From: Miniimonas arenae
GTDB taxonomy: Bacteria > Actinomycetota > Actinomycetes > Actinomycetales > Beutenbergiaceae
DNA length: 60,969 bases
Direction of reading: 5' to 3'
NCBI RefSeq assembly: GCF_006351005.1
Contig: NZ_VENP01000015.1
Coordinates: forward strand, 1-60,969
In this document: positions 8,222-16,755 of the stretch, piece by piece
Layout of the letters: the number at the start of each line of letters is the position of its first letter
How positions within the stretch are numbered: the first letter of the stretch is position 1
Notes under the pieces: generated by a model
Databases searched by the model: none
Told to the model about the DNA's origin: nothing
The model's input: the letters and a program-made list of their open reading frames with translations, nothing else
Made by a program: the position numbers and the translations under genes

Positions 8222-9142
8222 CTACTTCAGCAGGCGGGACATCCGCCGGTCGGCGAGCGGCGTGCCGCCGGTCTGGCAGGTGGCGCAGTACTGCAGCGAG
8301 GAGTCGGCGAACGACACCTCGCGCACCACGTCGCCGCAGACCGGGCAGGCCTGGCCGGTCCGCCCGTGCACCGCCATGCCGCGGCGCTTGGCGTCCTTGA
8401 GCTCGGCGGCGGGTCGGCCGCTCGCCTGCGCGAGGCCGGCGGCCAGCACCGAGGTGACGGCGTCGGCCAGGCGGGCCACGTCGTCGTCGGTGAACGAGCG
8501 GGTCAGCGCGAAGGGCGACATGCGCGCGGCGTGCAGGATCTCGTCGCTGTAGGCGTTGCCGATGCCAGCGACGAGGTGCTGGTCCCGCAGCGCGCCCTTG
8601 ACCTGCTGGTTGCGCGTGCGCAGCGCCGCGCCGAGGAGGTCGGTCAGCTCGCCGTCGGCCGCGGCGCGGATCGGGTCGAAGCCGAGCGAGGCGACGAGCG
8701 GCACCTCGGCGGGGTCCGCGACCAGGTGGACCGCGAGGCGTTTGCGGGTGCCGGCCTCGGTGAGGTCGAAGCCGCCGTCGTCGAGCCACACCCGCAGCGC
8801 GACCGGTCCGGCGCTGCGGCCCATCGGCCTGCCCTTGGGACTGGCGGACGGGGGCATGTCCTCGCGCCAGCGCAGCCAGCCCGCCTTCGACAGGTGGAAC
8901 ACGAGGTACAGCTGCGCGCCCTCGGGGCGGGCGTCGAGCTCGCCGCGCGGGCCGAGCCCCAGGGCGAGCCACTTGCCGTACCGGGCGACGCCGACGACGG
9001 CGCGGCCCACCGCGTCCTCGAGCGGCGGCGCGTAGGTCTTGAGCGCGCCGATCTGCGCCACGTGGGTGGCGACCACGACGTGCCCCACGGCGCGCTCGCG
9101 CAGGAACGCGCCTAACGCCTCGACCTCCGGCAGCTCCGGCAT
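8222..9142 (-). CDS. Fpg/Nei family DNA glycosylase (AP lyase)
   Basis: This 306-residue base-excision-repair enzyme begins MPELPEVE, with the catalytic N-terminal proline and Glu of the formamidopyrimidine-DNA glycosylase / endonuclease VIII family. It has the H2TH region (QVKGALRDQHLVAGIGNAYS) and a C-terminal zinc finger of two CxxC pairs (CPVCGD ... CATCQT). Such enzymes excise oxidised bases and nick the abasic site. The frame continues upstream, but the MPELPEVE start is decisive because the proline must be residue 2 after Met removal. CAGGCT 6 nt upstream may serve as a leaderless -10. It is probably transcribed separately from the thyA operon just upstream. Confidence 0.93.
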   Translation of the reverse strand: MPELPEVEALGAFLRERAVGHVVVATHVAQIGALKTYAPPLEDAVGRAVVGVARYGKWLALGLGPRGELDARPEGAQLYLVFHLSKAGWLRWREDMPPSASPKGRPMGRSAGPVALRVWLDDGGFDLTEAGTRKRLAVHLVADPAEVPLVASLGFDPIRAAADGELTDLLGAALRTRNQQVKGALRDQHLVAGIGNAYSDEILHAARMSPFALTRSFTDDDVARLADAVTSVLAAGLAQASGRPAAELKDAKRRGMAVHGRTGQACPVCGDVVREVSFADSSLQYCATCQTGGTPLADRRMSRLLK

Positions 9143-9198
9143 GCGCCCAGCCTGCCACCCCGCGCCGACATCGACGGCTCGGCTCTGGAGCTCGGCAT

Positions 9199-9912
9199 CT
9201 ACGCCTCGGGCCGCACCGCCCCCGGCCGGGGTCGCAGCACGAGCCACACGAGCACCGCCGCGCCCACGAGGGCCGCGACCGTCACCCACGGCGCCGACCC
9301 GCCCCACGGGCGCCAGACCACGAGCGCGAGGAGCTGGCCGAGCAGCTGGGGTGGCCAGAACGCCGCGAGTCGACCCCGGAGCACGCCGAGCGCGATCGGG
9401 GAGCGCGGCCGCAGCAGCTCCACGAGCCGGGCGGCGACGACGCTCAGATGCACGCCGAGCACGAGGCCGGCCAGGGCGAGCGCGTCGCCCGTGCCGGTCG
9501 AGGACGTCAGCACCGCCGTTCCCGACGATCCGGCGGTCGCCTCCGTGACCCCGCTGAGCGGGACACCGGCCAGCGTGATGAGCCCGACCACCCCGACCCA
9601 GAAGCCGGCGGCGACGCCCCGCGGCCGCACGAGGAGGGCGACGAGCGCGGCGCCCAGCACGACCCGGCCGAGGATGCCCGTCGGGGCGCAGACCAGGACG
9701 AGCACGCCGGCGACGGCGGCCACGCCCCACAGCAGCCAGGCCGGCACCGCGGGACCCACCTCGAGCGCGACGCGCGGCGCGATCACGCCGCCGCGCGCTC
9801 GCGGCGTACCGGGCTCGGCCCGCCAGCGCGCCGGCCACCACGACCGGATCCGGCGGCCGAGGTGCCCGCCGGCGCTGGACCTGGAGCGGGTCCGGGCGGC
9901 CCCCGCGCTCAT
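9199..9912 (-). CDS. Membrane protein, last gene of the MoxR/DUF58 operon
   Basis: This 237-residue protein has a basic N-terminal ~40 residues and then about five or six hydrophobic segments (AWLLWGVAAVAGVLVLV, VLGAALVALLV, GFWVGVVGLITLAGV, LALAGLVLGVHLSVV, VTVAALVGAAVLVWLVL). I do not recognise a named family. Its ATG overlaps the DUF58 stop (ATGA), so it belongs to the same transcript and probably acts with the MoxR-DUF58-DUF4129 set at the membrane. Confidence 0.8.
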   Translation of the reverse strand: MSAGAARTRSRSSAGGHLGRRIRSWWPARWRAEPGTPRARGGVIAPRVALEVGPAVPAWLLWGVAAVAGVLVLVCAPTGILGRVVLGAALVALLVRPRGVAAGFWVGVVGLITLAGVPLSGVTEATAGSSGTAVLTSSTGTGDALALAGLVLGVHLSVVAARLVELLRPRSPIALGVLRGRLAAFWPPQLLGQLLALVVWRPWGGSAPWVTVAALVGAAVLVWLVLRPRPGAVRPEA

Positions 9913-11246
9913 GGCAGCCACCTCCGCAGCTCCACACCGGACCCGCGCAGGTCCGCCAGTCGCGCGTCGCGCTGGACGAGCACGACGCGGGCGGCCAGCA
10001 GCTCCTCGGGCGAGAGGCGGTGCAGCGCGAGGTCGGGCAGCACGTCCACGGCCACGACGGGATGCCCCTGCTGGGCCCAGCCGCGCGCCGCGGCGGCCGC
10101 GTCGTCGTCGAGGAAGGTCGAGACCACCACCACGAGCGCGCCCGAGGTGACCCGCGGTGCCCGGACCAGCGGGGCGGGCTCGCCGAGCGGCGCCGACGTG
10201 CTGATCGCCTGCACGACCCGGCGCAGGTGCCGCCGTCCGGCGCCGGGCGGCACCGGCAGGCCGCGGGCCGCGAGGTCGGTGAACGCCACGCGGTCGCCCG
10301 CCTCCACGTAGGCGCGGGCGTAGGACGCGGCCGCCTGGCGTGCCACGTCGAGCGAGGTCGCCTGCGTCGGCAGCACCGCCGTCCCGCCGGCCCAGGTGCG
10401 CACGTCGGGCCCGACGTCGTCGCGCGAGTCGAGCACCACGACGGCGACGGCCTCGGCGTCCGCGTACCTCCGGCGCACCCACAGGCGCGTGCCGAGCCGA
10501 GGATCGGTGGTGCCGCGGCGGGCGGTGACGCGCCAGTCCACCGAGCGCAGCCGGTCCCCGGGTGCGAACGGCGCGATGTCGTGCAGGTCCTCACCCTCGC
10601 CGCGGCGCCGGGACCGGTGGGTGCCCGTGAGGCCGACGAGGTGCGCGGGCACGGGTAGCGCCGCGGTCGGTGCCGCGACCGGCTCGACGACGAGGGCCGG
10701 TGCGGTGACGGTGCCCGGCTCGCTCTCCTGGGCGCCGTCGGGGGTGACCTCGGCCCAGTCCACCCGCAGGGGCGGCAGCACGCCGGTGCGGGCGGACTCG
10801 ATCGCGACCTCGACCTCGCCCGGCACGGCGAGGGCGCGCGCCTCCTGGTAGCCGGGCACGACGGCGCGCACCCGCACCGCACCTCGCTCGCCCGCGGCGA
10901 GGGTGACCGCCGTGACGTGCCGCCCGGGCTCGGGCTGGCCGACCGCCTCGGTGCGCGGCGGCGTCGGGTCCGGTCGCCAGCCGCGTGCTCGCATCGCCGC
11001 CGCCAGCACGAGCGGCGCCGCCACGACGACGAGGTCGGGCCGCGCGAGTGCGACCCCCGCGAGGACGAGGACCAGGGCGACCACGGCGACGGCGACGCCG
11101 CTGCGCGTGGTGACCGCTCGCCGTCGTGCGCGGCCGTCCTCCGGCAGGAGGCCGACGGGTCGCCCACGCGGGGCGACCCGCTCGGGCGGACGCCCGAGCG
11201 GGTCGCGGGGCGAGGTCGGCCAGGTCGGCCCGGTCGGCCCGATCAC
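9909..11246 (-). CDS. DUF58 domain protein
   Basis: This 445-residue protein has two adjacent hydrophobic helices at about residues 50-85, a beta-rich middle and the DUF58 core (EGEDLHDIAPFAPGDRLRSV, then DWRVTARRG), followed by a von Willebrand A-like fold with VVVLDSRDD. DUF58 proteins occur beside MoxR ATPases and are thought to act with them as chaperone-like modules on membrane or secreted complexes. The GTG at 11246 follows the MoxR stop by 4 bp; no good Shine-Dalgarno is visible, consistent with coupling. The 3' end overlaps the next gene by 4 bp. Confidence 0.9.
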   Translation of the reverse strand: MIGPTGPTWPTSPRDPLGRPPERVAPRGRPVGLLPEDGRARRRAVTTRSGVAVAVVALVLVLAGVALARPDLVVVAAPLVLAAAMRARGWRPDPTPPRTEAVGQPEPGRHVTAVTLAAGERGAVRVRAVVPGYQEARALAVPGEVEVAIESARTGVLPPLRVDWAEVTPDGAQESEPGTVTAPALVVEPVAAPTAALPVPAHLVGLTGTHRSRRRGEGEDLHDIAPFAPGDRLRSVDWRVTARRGTTDPRLGTRLWVRRRYADAEAVAVVVLDSRDDVGPDVRTWAGGTAVLPTQATSLDVARQAAASYARAYVEAGDRVAFTDLAARGLPVPPGAGRRHLRRVVQAISTSAPLGEPAPLVRAPRVTSGALVVVVSTFLDDDAAAAARGWAQQGHPVVAVDVLPDLALHRLSPEELLAARVVLVQRDARLADLRGSGVELRRWLP

Positions 11247-11250
11247 GTCG

Positions 11251-12360
11251 TCACCGCAGCGAGGCGGTCGCGCCCGGGGTGGGCACGTGGTCGAGCAGGT
11301 CGGCGACGACGGCGACCGGCGACGTCCCCGCGGCCCACGCCTGCGGCGTGAGCACGAGCCGGTGCGCGAGGGCGGGCACGGCGACCGACTTCACGTCCTC
11401 GGGCGTGGTGTAGTCGCGCCCCGCCATCACGGCGCGCGCCCGGGCGAGCAGCACGAGGGCCTGCGTGCCGCGCGGCGACGCGCCGACCTCGACCGAGCGC
11501 GCCGACCGGGTCGCGGCCGTGAGGTCGACGCAGTAGCGCAGCACGTCGCGCTCCACGGCGACCTGCTCGACCCCCGCCTGCAGCGCGGCGAGCTCGCCCG
11601 GACGCAGGACCGTGCGCACGGGCGCCGCCTCCTGCCGCCGCGCGAGACGCCGCTCGAGCAGCGCGGTCTCGCCCTCGCCGTCGAGGTACCCGACGGCGAG
11701 GCGCGCCATGAAGCGGTCCAGCTGCGCCTCGGGCAGGGGGTAGGTGCCCTCGTGCTCGACCGGGTTCGACGTCGCGATGACGTGGAACGGGTGCGGCAGC
11801 GGACGGGTCACGCCCTCGACCGTGACCTGGCGCTCGGCCATCGCCTCGAGCAGGGCCGACTGCGTCTTCGGGGGCGTCCGGTTGATCTCGTCGGCGAGCA
11901 GCATGCCCGTGAACACCGGGCCGGGGCGGAACTCGAACGCCGTGCGGGCCGGGTCGAAGACCATCGAGCCGGTGACGTCGGAGGGCAGCAGGTCGGGCGT
12001 GCACTGCACGCGCGCGAAGTCGAGCCCGAGCGCGGTGGCGAGGCTGCGCGCGGCGAGCGTCTTGCCGGTGCCCGGCACGTCCTCGAGCAGGAGGTGCCCG
12101 CCCGCGAGCACGCACGCGAGCGCCGTGCTCAGGGCGGGCATGCCGACGACGGCGGTGCGCACCTCCGCGAGGACGGCCTCGCTCGCGCGGGCGATCTCGT
12201 CCGCGGTGGCGGGCTGCGAGGCGGCCGGCCGCGGGGCGGCGGACGAGGGGGGCGCGGTGGGCGAGGTGGGCCTGGTGGGCGCGGCGTGCTCGCCGGGTCC
12301 GTCCGCCTCGACGTCATCGTGGTGGTGCGTGGGTGGGTGTCCGGCGTCGTGCTCGGTCAT
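11251..12360 (-). CDS. MoxR family AAA+ ATPase
   Basis: This 369-residue ATPase has a disordered, His/Pro-rich N-terminal ~50 residues, then the AAA_3 domain with Walker A EDVPGTGKT, Walker B LLADEINRTPPKTQSALLEAM and sensor-1 VIATSNPVEHEGTYPLPEAQLDRF, followed by the AAA lid. MoxR proteins remodel or activate partner proteins, usually encoded with DUF58 genes as here. The ATG at 12360 overlaps the preceding stop (ATGA). The frame is open upstream, but that extension reads as low-complexity Arg/Pro sequence in the shadow of the neighbouring gene. Confidence 0.93.
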   Translation of the reverse strand: MTEHDAGHPPTHHHDDVEADGPGEHAAPTRPTSPTAPPSSAAPRPAASQPATADEIARASEAVLAEVRTAVVGMPALSTALACVLAGGHLLLEDVPGTGKTLAARSLATALGLDFARVQCTPDLLPSDVTGSMVFDPARTAFEFRPGPVFTGMLLADEINRTPPKTQSALLEAMAERQVTVEGVTRPLPHPFHVIATSNPVEHEGTYPLPEAQLDRFMARLAVGYLDGEGETALLERRLARRQEAAPVRTVLRPGELAALQAGVEQVAVERDVLRYCVDLTAATRSARSVEVGASPRGTQALVLLARARAVMAGRDYTTPEDVKSVAVPALAHRLVLTPQAWAAGTSPVAVVADLLDHVPTPGATASLR

Positions 12361-12815
12361 CGTGCGCTCCCTCTCGGGCCGTCGGGTCGGGGGGACGCGC
12401 CGTCGCGGCGCGCCATGGCTTCGAGGTCCTCGAGGACCCGCTGGACGGCGGCGCCCTCGCGCCGGTCCAGCTGTCCGGCGAGCCGGTCCAGTTCCTCGGC
12501 CTGCTCCGGGGCCGCCGACCGGCGCCGCAGCGCGATCGCCTGCCGCAGCCGGAGCACCGCGCCGCTCGCGGCCGCGCCGTCTCGGCCCGTCTGCCAGGAC
12601 AGGCGGTACACCTCGGCGCGGCGGCCGCCGCGCTCGGGCGCGGGCAGCCGCGGCCAGGCGGTCTCGTCGGAGTCGGGGATCAGGTGCCCGAGCGCGGCGA
12701 GCGCGGCGACGGCGAGAACCGTGACCACGACCCCGGGCGCGGGGGCGCCCAGCGCGAACGCGAGCGCGCCGGCGGCGACGACGGCCGCCGCCTCGCCGAG
12801 CAGTCGGCGGGTCAT
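12357..12815 (-). CDS. Small membrane protein of the MoxR operon
   Basis: This 152-residue protein has two N-terminal hydrophobic helices (about residues 7-45), then a cytoplasmic helical region rich in Arg, Glu and Leu with coiled-coil character (RLRQAIALRRRSAAPEQAEE). It overlaps both neighbours by 4 bp (ATGA at each end). The family is not recognised; position between the DUF4129 and MoxR genes is typical for these clusters in actinobacteria. Confidence 0.8.
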   Translation of the reverse strand: MTRRLLGEAAAVVAAGALAFALGAPAPGVVVTVLAVAALAALGHLIPDSDETAWPRLPAPERGGRRAEVYRLSWQTGRDGAAASGAVLRLRQAIALRRRSAAPEQAEELDRLAGQLDRREGAAVQRVLEDLEAMARRDGASPRPDGPRGSAR

Positions 12816-13573
12816 CGGGCGTCCTGCCAGGCGCGCGCGATCGCATCCAGCGCGACCTGGGCACGCGCCACGTCGTCGTGGGTGACGGGGTGCTCGGAGA
12901 ACCGCGCGGCGAGGTACACGTCACGCAGGTGCGTCACCGCCTCGGCGTCGGCGCCTCGGCGCAGCACACCGACGGCGAACTCGGTGGGCGTCTGGCTGGC
13001 CGCGCGGACGATGCCGTGGTCGGCGGCGGCCTCCTCCAGCGCGACCCAGGCCGCGATCACGGCGTCGCGCGGCGCCGAGCGCTCGCGCAGCCGCGCCTGT
13101 GCCTCGGCGAACGCGTCGGTGAGGTCGGGCACGGCGTCCTGCACCACGCTGACCCCGCCGGCCACGTCCGGGCCCTCGATCGCCGGCTCGCGCTGGAGCT
13201 GGCTGAGCAGCCTGCGCAGCACCAGAGCCAGCACGAGCGCGGCGGCGGCGATCGCGACCCACATCAGCACCTGGCCCACCACGGCGGGCACCTCGAACGG
13301 CTCGAACGGCGGCAGCGTGGGCTGGTCGCTCGGGTCCTGGGGCGGGAACGTGAGCTGCACGGTGCTCAGGCTCGTCGGGTTCTCTTCGCCGTCGCTTCCC
13401 GTCCAGCGCGGCTCGGCCTCCAGCGGCCCGCGGACGGCGGCACCCACGATGGCGAGCGCGAGCAGTCCCGCCGTCACCCACGGCAGAGCGCGGCCCGTCC
13501 GTGCGGGCCGTGGCGCCGGCGGCGCCACGTCCGCGGGGCCGGCCGACCCGCAGGTCGCTCTGTCGGACACCAC
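12812..13573 (-). CDS. DUF4129 domain-containing membrane protein
   Basis: This 253-residue protein has a helix at about residues 30-48, an extracytoplasmic proline-rich linker, a second helix at about 100-118, and a C-terminal DUF4129 domain (AVIAAWVALEEAAADHGI, TPTEFAVGVL, LRDVYLAARFSEHPVT, DDVARAQVALDAI). DUF4129 resembles the C-terminal domain of transglutaminase-fused membrane proteins and is usually linked with DUF58 and MoxR. Two adjacent GTG codons can start it; folA ends 3 bp upstream, so translation may be coupled. Confidence 0.85.
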   Translation of the reverse strand: MVSDRATCGSAGPADVAPPAPRPARTGRALPWVTAGLLALAIVGAAVRGPLEAEPRWTGSDGEENPTSLSTVQLTFPPQDPSDQPTLPPFEPFEVPAVVGQVLMWVAIAAAALVLALVLRRLLSQLQREPAIEGPDVAGGVSVVQDAVPDLTDAFAEAQARLRERSAPRDAVIAAWVALEEAAADHGIVRAASQTPTEFAVGVLRRGADAEAVTHLRDVYLAARFSEHPVTHDDVARAQVALDAIARAWQDAR

Positions 13574-13576
13574 CGC

Positions 13577-14089
13577 TCAGCGCCGCCGCAGACGCCGCAC
13601 GCGCCAGCGCGTCCCGGTGCTCGACCAGCGCCAGCCCGACTCCGAGCCCTCCTCGACCCACCCGGTGGTGACGTCGGGGCCGAGGGTGAGCTCGCCGTCG
13701 GGCTCGGGCACGTCGATCTCGCTGATGACGAGGAGGTCGGCGACCTCGGCGCCGAGCACGTAGACCTCGCCGCCGCCCATGATCCAGACGTCGCCGGTGG
13801 CCTCCTCCTCGGCGAGAAGCGCGAGGGCGTCGGCCATGGAGGAGGCGCGCTCGGCGTCCTCGTCGGCCTCGGGGCGCCAGTCCGCGGACCGGGTGAGGAC
13901 CACGGACCGGGCGGCGCGCTTGCGGCGCCACGCGGGCGGCATCGACTCCCACGTCGGGCGGCCCACGATGACGGGGCGCCCGCTCACGATCTCGCGGAAG
14001 TGCTGGAGGTCCTCGGGCACGTCCCAGGGCAGCTCGCCGTCGGCCGCGATGACCCCGCCGGGCGTCTGCGCCCACACCATCCCGATCAC
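13577..14089 (-). CDS. folA: Dihydrofolate reductase
   Basis: This enzyme of about 170 residues reduces dihydrofolate to tetrahydrofolate with NADPH. Diagnostic motifs are VIGMVWAQTPGGVIAADGEL at the N-terminus, WDVPEDLQHFR (the Asp that protonates the substrate), VIVGRPTWESMP and the IMGGGEVY NADPH motif. I chose the GTG at 14089 because it gives the standard DHFR beginning; it lies 10 bp after the thyA stop. Linkage to thyA is logical because thymidylate synthase produces dihydrofolate. Confidence 0.95.
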   Translation of the reverse strand: MIGMVWAQTPGGVIAADGELPWDVPEDLQHFREIVSGRPVIVGRPTWESMPPAWRRKRAARSVVLTRSADWRPEADEDAERASSMADALALLAEEEATGDVWIMGGGEVYVLGAEVADLLVISEIDVPEPDGELTLGPDVTTGWVEEGSESGWRWSSTGTRWRVRRLRRR

Positions 14090-14099
14090 GCGCCGCGCC

Positions 14100-14900
14100 T
14101 CAGACCGCGATCGGGGCCGCGATGGCCGGGTGGTGGCGGTAGTCCACGATCTGCACACTCTCGCCGGTGTAGTCGAAGATCGAGGGGGCCGGAGTGAGCT
14201 CGAGCGTCGGGAACGGGTACGGCTCGCGCGTGAGCTGCTCGCGCACCTGGTCGACGTGGTTGTCGTAGATGTGGCAGTCGCCGCCGGTCCAGACGAAGTC
14301 GCCGACCTCGAGCCCGACCTGCTGCGCGACCATGTGGGTGAGCAGCGAGTAGCTCGCGATGTTGAAGGGGACGCCGAGGAAGAGGTCGGCGCTGCGCTGG
14401 TAGAGCTGGCAGGACAGCCGGCCCTCGGCCACGTAGAACTGGAAGAGCGCGTGGCAGGGCGCGAGCGCCATGTCGTCCAGCGCGGCGACGTTCCAGGCGG
14501 AGACGAGGTGCCGGCGGCTGTCAGGGTTGCTGCGCAGGTCCGCGAGGAGCTTGCTGATCTGGTCGATGTGCCCGCCGTCGGGCGTCGGCCACGAGCGCCA
14601 CTGGACGCCGTAGACCGGGCCGAGCTCGCCGTCGGCGTCGGCCCACTCGTTCCAGATCCGCACGCCGTGCTCCTGGAGGTAGCGCACGTTGCTCTCGCCG
14701 CGCAGGAACCACAGCAGCTCGTGCACGACCGACCTCACGTGCACCCGCTTGGTGGTGACGAGCGGGAAGCCCTGGCTCAGGTCGTAGCGCAGCTGACGGC
14801 CGAAGACGCTGCGGGTCCCGGTGCCGGTGCGGTCGCCCTTGCGGGCGCCGGTGGCGAGCACGTCGGTGAGCAGCGCCTCGTACTGGGTGTCGACGGGCAT
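14100..14900 (-). CDS. thyA: Thymidylate synthase
   Basis: This 266-residue enzyme makes dTMP from dUMP and methylene-tetrahydrofolate. It has the catalytic Cys149 in [12 protein letters not shown], the [10 protein letters not shown] phosphate-binding region, LPFN-like [14 protein letters not shown] and the DNHVDQV motif. The ATG at 14900 is preceded 7 nt upstream by TACGAT, suggesting a leaderless transcript; an ATG 9 bp further upstream (14909) would overlap that element. The gene heads an operon that continues through folA into the MoxR/DUF58 genes. Confidence 0.96.
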   Translation of the reverse strand: MPVDTQYEALLTDVLATGARKGDRTGTGTRSVFGRQLRYDLSQGFPLVTTKRVHVRSVVHELLWFLRGESNVRYLQEHGVRIWNEWADADGELGPVYGVQWRSWPTPDGGHIDQISKLLADLRSNPDSRRHLVSAWNVAALDDMALAPCHALFQFYVAEGRLSCQLYQRSADLFLGVPFNIASYSLLTHMVAQQVGLEVGDFVWTGGDCHIYDNHVDQVREQLTREPYPFPTLELTPAPSIFDYTGESVQIVDYRHHPAIAAPIAV

Positions 14901-14907
14901 GGCAGCC

Positions 14908-14913
14908 ATCGTA
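14908..14913 (-). promoter_or_regulatory. -10-like TACGAT of leaderless thyA
   Basis: TACGAT on the minus strand ends 7 nt before the ATG at 14900. The spacing would place the transcription start on the A of the start codon. Confidence 0.5.
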
Positions 14914-14974
14914 GGTGGCGGGACGGGGCCTGCCGGTGCTCCGTGGACGCCGGCCGGGTGGGTGGCGAGGCGCC

Positions 14975-15148
14975 TCAGGCCTTGCGCGGCTTGAGCGCCT
15001 CGATCGCCTGGGCGACCTCGGGGTCGTCGAGGTGGCTCACGATCCGGTCGCCGGACTCGAGGTCGTCCGCGACGGCATCCTGGTCGAGGTCGAACGGGAC
15101 GGTCTGCATCGGAAGGGCCACCGGGCCCATCTCGTTGGTGAACTGCAT
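14975..15148 (-). CDS. 57-residue acidic protein of unknown function
   Basis: A short gene with an excellent ribosome-binding site (AGGAGG, 6 nt before the ATG at 15148) encodes [20 protein letters not shown] followed by an acidic stretch, and ends EALKPRKA. Composition is soluble, with Asp/Glu-rich middle and basic tail. The SD, the codon pattern and its place between thyA and the OsmC gene support a real gene. I do not recognise the family. Confidence 0.7.
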   Translation of the reverse strand: MQFTNEMGPVALPMQTVPFDLDQDAVADDLESGDRIVSHLDDPEVAQAIEALKPRKA

Positions 15149-15186
15149 CGCGAACCTCCTGGTGGTGGTGCGGGTGATGGTGCTGG

Positions 15187-15708
15187 TCAGGCGGGTGGGG
15201 CGGACGGTGCGGCGGTTCCGCCCTCGGCGGTGAGCGAGAGCGCGACGGCGGCGCTCGCCTCGAGCGTGCGGCTCACCGTGCAGTACTGCTCGATCGCCTT
15301 GCGCGCCGTGGCGAGCATGCGCTGCTGACGCGCGACGTCCTGGTGCGGGGCGGTGACCACCAGCTCGACGGCGAAGCGCTCGTACCGGTTCTCGCCCTCC
15401 GCCTTGACCCGGCTCACGCCGACGGAGATCGGCACGTCGTCGCCGAGCTCCCAGGACACGCGCGAGTCCGCGCTCATGCCGGTGCACGCGGCGACGGCGA
15501 CGGCGAGCAGCTCGCCGGGGGAGAACACGCCGTCGTCACCCTCGGGGCCGATCCGGACGGTGGCGCCGCGCTCGTTGCGGCCCACGTAGGTGGCCTTGCC
15601 GACGCGCTCGGCGACGAGGAACGGGGCCGGGGCGTCGGCTGTGCTGTCGGTCGAGGCCGCGGTCTGCTCGTCGTCGCGGGGCGTGTCGTCGTCGCCGTCG
15701 TCGCCCAT
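15187..15708 (-). CDS. OsmC/Ohr family protein
   Basis: This protein of about 173 residues contains the OsmC fold: a beta-rich N-terminal half ([28 protein letters not shown]) and a helix with the second cysteine ([12 protein letters not shown]). The two cysteines, in AACTGM and QYCTV, match the redox pair that reduces organic hydroperoxides. The first ~35 residues are acidic and disordered. The start is uncertain: ATG 15708 is chosen, but a GTG at 15744 is in frame and neither has a textbook ribosome-binding site. The 57-residue gene follows 38 bp downstream. Confidence 0.85.
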   Translation of the reverse strand: MGDDGDDDTPRDDEQTAASTDSTADAPAPFLVAERVGKATYVGRNERGATVRIGPEGDDGVFSPGELLAVAVAACTGMSADSRVSWELGDDVPISVGVSRVKAEGENRYERFAVELVVTAPHQDVARQQRMLATARKAIEQYCTVSRTLEASAAVALSLTAEGGTAAPSAPPA

Positions 15709-15783
15709 GGGGACATCTTGACCTACCTGCGATGCGGAGGACACCAGTTCGTGGTGAACGCCCGCGCGGGAGCCTCGTGACAG

Positions 15784-16027
15784 GAGCGACTGCGCGTGAC
15801 GGGAGAGCGACTGTCTGTGACGGGAGAGCGACTGCGCGTGACGGGAGAGCGACTGCGCGTGACGGGAGAGCGACTCGCCGGGGGCTCGCCGGCCGCCGGT
15901 CGAGCGACGGTGCTGGTCAGAGCGCCGAGCCGAGGGCAGCGTCCGAGCTGAGTCGCCGTGGCGTTACGGGCAGTCGCTGTGGCGTGAGGGAGAGTCGCTG
16001 TGACGGAACAGGGAGTCGCTGCGGTGG
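15784..16027. repeat. Two arrays of 21-bp tandem repeats
   Basis: From 15784 to 15867 there are four head-to-tail 21-bp units, each beginning GAGCGACTG and ending GTGACGGGA, plus partial copies on each side. From 15951 to 16027 there are about 3.6 more units of the same period starting AGTCGC(C/T)GTGGCG, clearly degenerate relatives. They fill the space between the GNAT and OsmC genes. No spacers, so not CRISPR. A 21-bp period keeps frame, but no convincing gene runs through. Confidence 0.75.
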
Positions 16028-16055
16028 AAGGCCGTGGTCGCGCCGCGGGCGGCCG

Positions 16056-16580
16056 TCAGTCGACGACGTCCGAGCGGCGCTCCAGCAGCACGAGGTCGCG
16101 CCAGACGCCTGCCATCGGGCCGTGCGTCATCTTGCCCACGCGCTCGCGCACCCCGACGGTCCGGAACCCGGCCTCCTCGTGCAGCCGGATGCTCGCGGTG
16201 TTCTCCGGGAACACCGAGGACTGCAGCGTCCAGAACCCCGCCTGCTCACTCTCCACGACGAGGTTCTGCAGCAGCGCACGGCCGACACCCTGGCGGCGGT
16301 GGTCCGGGTGGACGTACACCGACACCTCGAGCACGCCGACGAACACCAGTCGGCGCGAGTGCGGCGTGCAGGCGAGCCAGCCGATCACTCGCTCCGCGTC
16401 GTCCAGGGCGACGGTGCGCAGCAGCGGGAGCTTGTCGGTGTCGAACTTCTGCCAGGTCGGCGGGGTGTCGGAGAACGTCGCGTGGCCGGTGGCGATGCCC
16501 GCCGCGTAGATCGCGTGCACCTGGTCCCAGTGCGTGGCGTTGAGCGGAGCGAGGCGGACACCGGCCGTCGTGGCGGACAT
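16056..16580 (-). CDS. GNAT N-acetyltransferase, phosphinothricin-acetyltransferase-like (PAT/YncA group)
   Basis: This 174-residue protein has the GNAT acetyl-CoA motif A (VSVYVHPDHRRQGVGRALLQ, Q/RxxGxG/A type) and the PAT/YncA-type ends: an N-terminal IYAAGIATGHATF and a C-terminal FRTVGVRERVGKM with WRDLVLLERR. Members acetylate small amines or amino-acid analogues such as phosphinothricin or methionine sulfone. The start ATG 16580 is preceded by CACCCT at 7 nt, compatible with a leaderless message. From 16581 to 16755 I see nothing beyond the regulator's 3' flank. Confidence 0.85.
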   Translation of the reverse strand: MSATTAGVRLAPLNATHWDQVHAIYAAGIATGHATFSDTPPTWQKFDTDKLPLLRTVALDDAERVIGWLACTPHSRRLVFVGVLEVSVYVHPDHRRQGVGRALLQNLVVESEQAGFWTLQSSVFPENTASIRLHEEAGFRTVGVRERVGKMTHGPMAGVWRDLVLLERRSDVVD

Positions 16581-16755
16581 GAGCACGAGGGTGCCGGGGT
16601 GGCGTGTCGTGCTCGCTCCCGGATCGTTACGTTCCTGTGACACGGGCAACGCCCACCGTTGGTCCTGGCGCGCGGCCGGAGGCCCGCTGCTGTGTCGCGC
16701 CGGTGTCGGGCAGGTTCGCGGGGCCGCGTCGCGTCCTCCCGGATGTCCGGGGCGG

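Noticed and set aside
8222-11167. A single 981-residue reading frame fusing DUF58-region sequence to the Fpg glycosylase
   Set aside because: The upstream part reads as Arg/Pro low complexity in the shadow of other genes; Fpg must start at MPELPEVE with proline as residue 2.
15784-16027. CRISPR array
   Set aside because: Units are contiguous with no unique spacers and no cas genes are nearby; they are simple tandem repeats.
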